Assembly (NCBI GenBank): GCA_964577935.1
Contig: CAZOAJ010000022.1
Span: 1-26,781, forward strand
From: JABDGV01 sp964577935
Lineage (GTDB): Bacteria; Chlamydiota; Chlamydiia; Chlamydiales; FEN-1388
Length of the DNA: 26,781 nucleotides
Direction: 5' to 3'
Part shown: piece by piece, positions 23,604-26,781 of the stretch
How the letters are laid out: each line of letters starts with the position of its first letter
Numbering within the stretch: the first letter of the stretch is position 1
Notes under the pieces: model-generated
The model's database searches: none
What the model was told of the DNA's origin: nothing
Seen by the model: the letters and a program-made list of their open reading frames with translations, nothing else
Translations under genes and position numbers: made by a program

Positions 23604-26600
23604 TGCGACGATCTCTGAGAATATTTTTCTTAAGCCTCCTTCTTATTTTACTCACTCCTGCTTGCCTCTTAAAAATACCCGCAGTGAATGAACAGGTAAA
23701 ATCTTTGATACGTGGCGTTGTTAAAGAAGCATTAGGCCAAGATATCGAGATTAAATCGCTTTCAGGAATCCCCCCCTTTTTTTTCTCCGCAACTGATGTT
23801 GTTATTGGATCAACTCCCGATTCACAGCTCTTGAGCGCATCAAGTATTTCTTTTATACCGGAATGGCATGAACTCCTCTTTGGAAACATCTCCTTCTACA
23901 ACGTTTCGATTGGAACAGTCGAAGCAAACCCTGAAAAAATAAAAGATTTTTTATCCCTCCAATCTGATGTGATCATTCCGATAAAGAAAATCATCTTGCG
24001 GCACCTTTCTATTGATTCTCTTTCCATTAAAAATAATCCCGTATCCCTCAGCGTTTCAGGAGCATGTAGTTATTCGTTGAACGACTCAAGCTGGATTACC
24101 TCGCTATCGACCAAGATCTGGCCTGATCCCTCATGGGAATATCCGTGTAATTTCTCTCTGGAAACAAAAGGGATTCCAACAAATTTTTCTCTCGATGGGC
24201 TGATCGAAATCTCAAATCAGGCTCTACTATCAAATAAAACAGCACCCTCGAAGCAAAATGAGTTTCAGGAAGGTTTTTTACACATCAAAGGCACAGGATC
24301 TTTTACAAACCCATATATCTTGAGTCAGGCTGACGTTCAAGCCTCTTGCAAACTGCGCTCACTTCTCAAAAAAATTGAAGTATCAGGAACCATTTTTCAA
24401 GAAAAGCGAATTAATCAAGGTACGCCTGCATCGTATAAAGGGAACGACTCGAGTACTGATCAGCAGCTTAAAATAATTCTCAATAGAATCGACTCTTTTA
24501 TCGCCAAGCCTTTTATTCAAAAACATATCTTAACGCCTGATGAAGAGACTTCCGATGCAATTCAAGATATACTTCAGCGAAACGAAAGTATAAAGATACA
24601 TTCTTCACTTGAAGGAATACTCTCTTCAACCCAACTTGGCCCCTATCTAGATGGATCTTTGATTATAGAGCAGGAAAAGATCCCTTTTAAAACCTCATAT
24701 TACAAAGATGGATTAAGTTTTGCTTCAAAAGGATCCATTCATAATGCTCATATCAACGCTGACTGGGTAGTGTACCTTTCTGATATAGCGTCAAGCGCAC
24801 ATCTTCAAGCATCTCAAATCAATTTTCAAAGCCTTGATCTACATGTCGGAGAGCTCCGTGTCGAAACAAAGCAGGTTCAAGATTCAACTGACATCGCTCT
24901 TACAGCCTCGAACTTCTCATATGATGACGTACATGAAAAAACAATCCAGGCACTCTTAAAAAAGAATTCGACTTCGAATCTGACCGATTTTTCTTTTCAA
25001 GCTTCTGGAGATATCTCGTGCGCCGCTACAGGAAACTTGTTCGTGAGGGAAGAAGAGGCCAAAATCGACATCCAAACTCTACGTGTGGGGAACGAAAATA
25101 CACGCGAAGCCCTCGTCTTAGAGCGCCCAACTCAGATAGCTTGGAATAAGACATCGCTCCTACTGGATCATTTTATTCTTAGAAATAAATCTCAAGGATT
25201 AATCGAAGGCCATATTAGCCAGATGGGAAAAAATCTGGATGGCAATATACGAGCCATCAATCTTCCTCTTTCAAAAATCACCCTAGCAAAGTTCATTCCT
25301 ATTCACGGAGAACACTCCTTTTCCTTAGTACTCTCTGGAACAAAAGACACTCCGACAGGAAGCCTTTCAGGAACAATGAGAACGGTTCTTGAAGCATCAG
25401 GTCACGATTCGCTCTCTCACACAACCGATTATAAAATTGAATTAAATTCTTCCGCCATCCTACTTCACGCAAAAGCAAATGGAGAGGGAATAAAAAATCC
25501 TCTAGAGTTCCACGCGAACATCAAACGGCAAAATCAACTTGAAAAATGCAGTATTTTAGGAACCCTCAAAGGAGATATCGACTTACTCGAATGGAGCTCA
25601 CTTTTTTTCCCTGAAAAGCTCCAATGTGAAGGTGTAGTTTCTTGTAAACTGTCGCTCTCCGGTGCCCTCATGCATCCTCAAATAAAAGGAGAAGTCGACC
25701 TAATCCAAGGCAAATTTGAAATCCCAGGTACGGGCGGTATTTTGACCAATATATCGGCTCAAGGACTTATGCATGGACATCGTGTAGACATTAACACAAT
25801 CAAAGCCCTCGGTGAAACCGGCGGCGAAGTTGAAGGTGAAGGATTTGTCGATTGGTCAACAAAAGGTCTAGTTTCCTATGATTTGAAGTTCAGGCCAAAA
25901 GATATTGAACTTGTCCATACAGATATTGGAAATGCTCGTGCATCAGGAAATCTTGAGCTTATTGGCAAAAACAACAAAATCGATCTTAAAGGTGTTTTTA
26001 AAGTCCATCAGGCTCTTTTGGACCTGAGAAGCGATTTTTCTCAGTCTGCACATGATCTTGAAATTGAATTCAAAGATAGCGACGAATCAGAGATCATGAA
26101 TGATCCAGTCTCTTTACATTTTGATATTGAGCTCCCTCACAATGGTTTTATTGAAGGTCGAGGTTTATCGTCTGAATGGAAAGGAATTCTTTCAATTCAA
26201 GGAAATACGAATAAATTCAAAGCACTTGGGTCTTTGTCTTGCTTAAAAGGACACTATCATTTCGCTGGAAAGGACCTAAAAATTTCCCGTGGAGAGATCC
26301 TTTTTAACGGGAACTTAATGCATGATTCGCAGCTCAATGTTGCCGCAAATCTTGAGCTGCCTCTTGTAAGTATTCAAACAACTCTCAATGGCTCGTTCGA
26401 ACGCCCAGAGCTTCATTTTTATTCCATACCTATGATGACCGATAAGGATATCGTATCATGGGTTCTGTTTGGGAAAGGAGCTCAGGATATCTCTCCTCTC
26501 CAAAGCCTTCAGCTTGCTCAGGCAATTATCTCTATTCGTCAACCTGGAGGCCCATTTTCTTTTATTGACACTGTGCGTTCAACGCTTGGTATTGATCGAA

Positions 26601-26781
26601 TAGATGTAACAAACGATTCAGGCTCCAACGAAGTAACTCTTCAAGTCGGCAAATACCTTTCCCAAAGTGTCATGGTAACTCTTTCTAAAGAGATTGCTTC
26701 CGAAGTCAATCGGATGGGATTAAGCGTTGATCTTCATCAGGACATCAAAGCTGAGGCTGAAGTTGGAGATGATGCGGAAGG
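23603..26781 (+). CDS. tamB: TamB-like (DUF490) envelope protein, 3'-partial
   Basis: Large inner-membrane-anchored periplasmic protein of the AsmA/TamB superfamily, forming a long beta-groove that spans the periplasm and works with TamA. The frame is open for about 1,059 residues from the ATG at 23603 to the window edge. A signal anchor (about 4-22, LRIFFLSLLLILLTP) is followed by AsmA-like repeats of beta-rich units. The C-terminal DUF490 signature is present: GHYHFAGKDLKISRGEILF, the VSIQTTLNGSFERPEL segment, IVSWVLFGK, and VGKYLSQSVMVTLSK. Only a short end should be missing. The ATG lies inside the tamA stop (TGATG), so the two are translationally coupled. At over 1,059 residues it is near the size of E. 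coli TamB (1,259). Confidence 0.92.
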   Translation, partial: MRRSLRIFFLSLLLILLTPACLLKIPAVNEQVKSLIRGVVKEALGQDIEIKSLSGIPPFFFSATDVVIGSTPDSQLLSASSISFIPEWHELLFGNISFYNVSIGTVEANPEKIKDFLSLQSDVIIPIKKIILRHLSIDSLSIKNNPVSLSVSGACSYSLNDSSWITSLSTKIWPDPSWEYPCNFSLETKGIPTNFSLDGLIEISNQALLSNKTAPSKQNEFQEGFLHIKGTGSFTNPYILSQADVQASCKLRSLLKKIEVSGTIFQEKRINQGTPASYKGNDSSTDQQLKIILNRIDSFIAKPFIQKHILTPDEETSDAIQDILQRNESIKIHSSLEGILSSTQLGPYLDGSLIIEQEKIPFKTSYYKDGLSFASKGSIHNAHINADWVVYLSDIASSAHLQASQINFQSLDLHVGELRVETKQVQDSTDIALTASNFSYDDVHEKTIQALLKKNSTSNLTDFSFQASGDISCAATGNLFVREEEAKIDIQTLRVGNENTREALVLERPTQIAWNKTSLLLDHFILRNKSQGLIEGHISQMGKNLDGNIRAINLPLSKITLAKFIPIHGEHSFSLVLSGTKDTPTGSLSGTMRTVLEASGHDSLSHTTDYKIELNSSAILLHAKANGEGIKNPLEFHANIKRQNQLEKCSILGTLKGDIDLLEWSSLFFPEKLQCEGVVSCKLSLSGALMHPQIKGEVDLIQGKFEIPGTGGILTNISAQGLMHGHRVDINTIKALGETGGEVEGEGFVDWSTKGLVSYDLKFRPKDIELVHTDIGNARASGNLELIGKNNKIDLKGVFKVHQALLDLRSDFSQSAHDLEIEFKDSDESEIMNDPVSLHFDIELPHNGFIEGRGLSSEWKGILSIQGNTNKFKALGSLSCLKGHYHFAGKDLKISRGEILFNGNLMHDSQLNVAANLELPLVSIQTTLNGSFERPELHFYSIPMMTDKDIVSWVLFGKGAQDISPLQSLQLAQAIISIRQPGGPFSFIDTVRSTLGIDRIDVTNDSGSNEVTLQVGKYLSQSVMVTLSKEIASEVNRMGLSVDLHQDIKAEAEVGDDAE

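Overview
The window most likely comes from an environmental, amoeba-associated member of the Chlamydiota. This is an inference. An RNase G-type gene overlaps a plant-chloroplast-type glycerol-3-phosphate acyltransferase, the same adjacency known in Chlamydia (cafE-plsB). One protein begins with a eukaryotic F-box. The envelope set (PBP4, TamA/TamB, flotillin/NfeD) is Gram-negative. The DNA is moderately AT-rich, gene-dense, and has no tRNA, rRNA, CRISPR array or intact insertion sequence. No gene-free stretch exceeds 300 bases; the two longest (3325-3605 and 5766-6052) hold only weak regulatory candidates.

Left part (1-9111). A histidine phosphatase enters from the left edge and is broken by a frameshift. 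It is followed by a periplasmic PBP4-type D-Ala-D-Ala carboxypeptidase, then a convergent zinc alcohol dehydrogenase with a clear terminator hairpin between them. Next come a quinone oxidoreductase, a hemolysin III/PAQR membrane protein, a convergent guanidinium-exporter-type SMR protein (Gdx/SugE), and a two-gene unit made of a lipoprotein-like sulfatase and an exported FAD oxidoreductase. These look like accessory metabolic and resistance genes.

Middle (9112-13983). A 553-residue F-box protein lies on the minus strand and is a strong candidate host-directed effector. It is divergent from the rng-plsB unit, which is followed by a small unknown protein. Perfect hairpins sit between the convergent gene ends.

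Right part (14013-21743, minus strand). Read in transcription order this is hemL, a long NfeD-type membrane protease, a short NfeD protein, floA, a small anchored protein, yggS and proS. The members overlap or lie close together, apart from a 114-base gap before proS. The long NfeD protein carries two tandem ClpP/S49-like domains, the first lacking both the catalytic Ser and Lys. ProRS is the archaeal/eukaryotic-type form.

Divergent from hemL, the last 5 kb encode TamA (Omp85) and TamB with a 1-base overlap; TamB runs off the right edge close to its expected C-terminus.

The two observations most worth following are the F-box protein and the duplicated protease/pseudoprotease NfeD protein. 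I do not see a complete novel multi-gene system such as a defence island or biosynthetic cluster.
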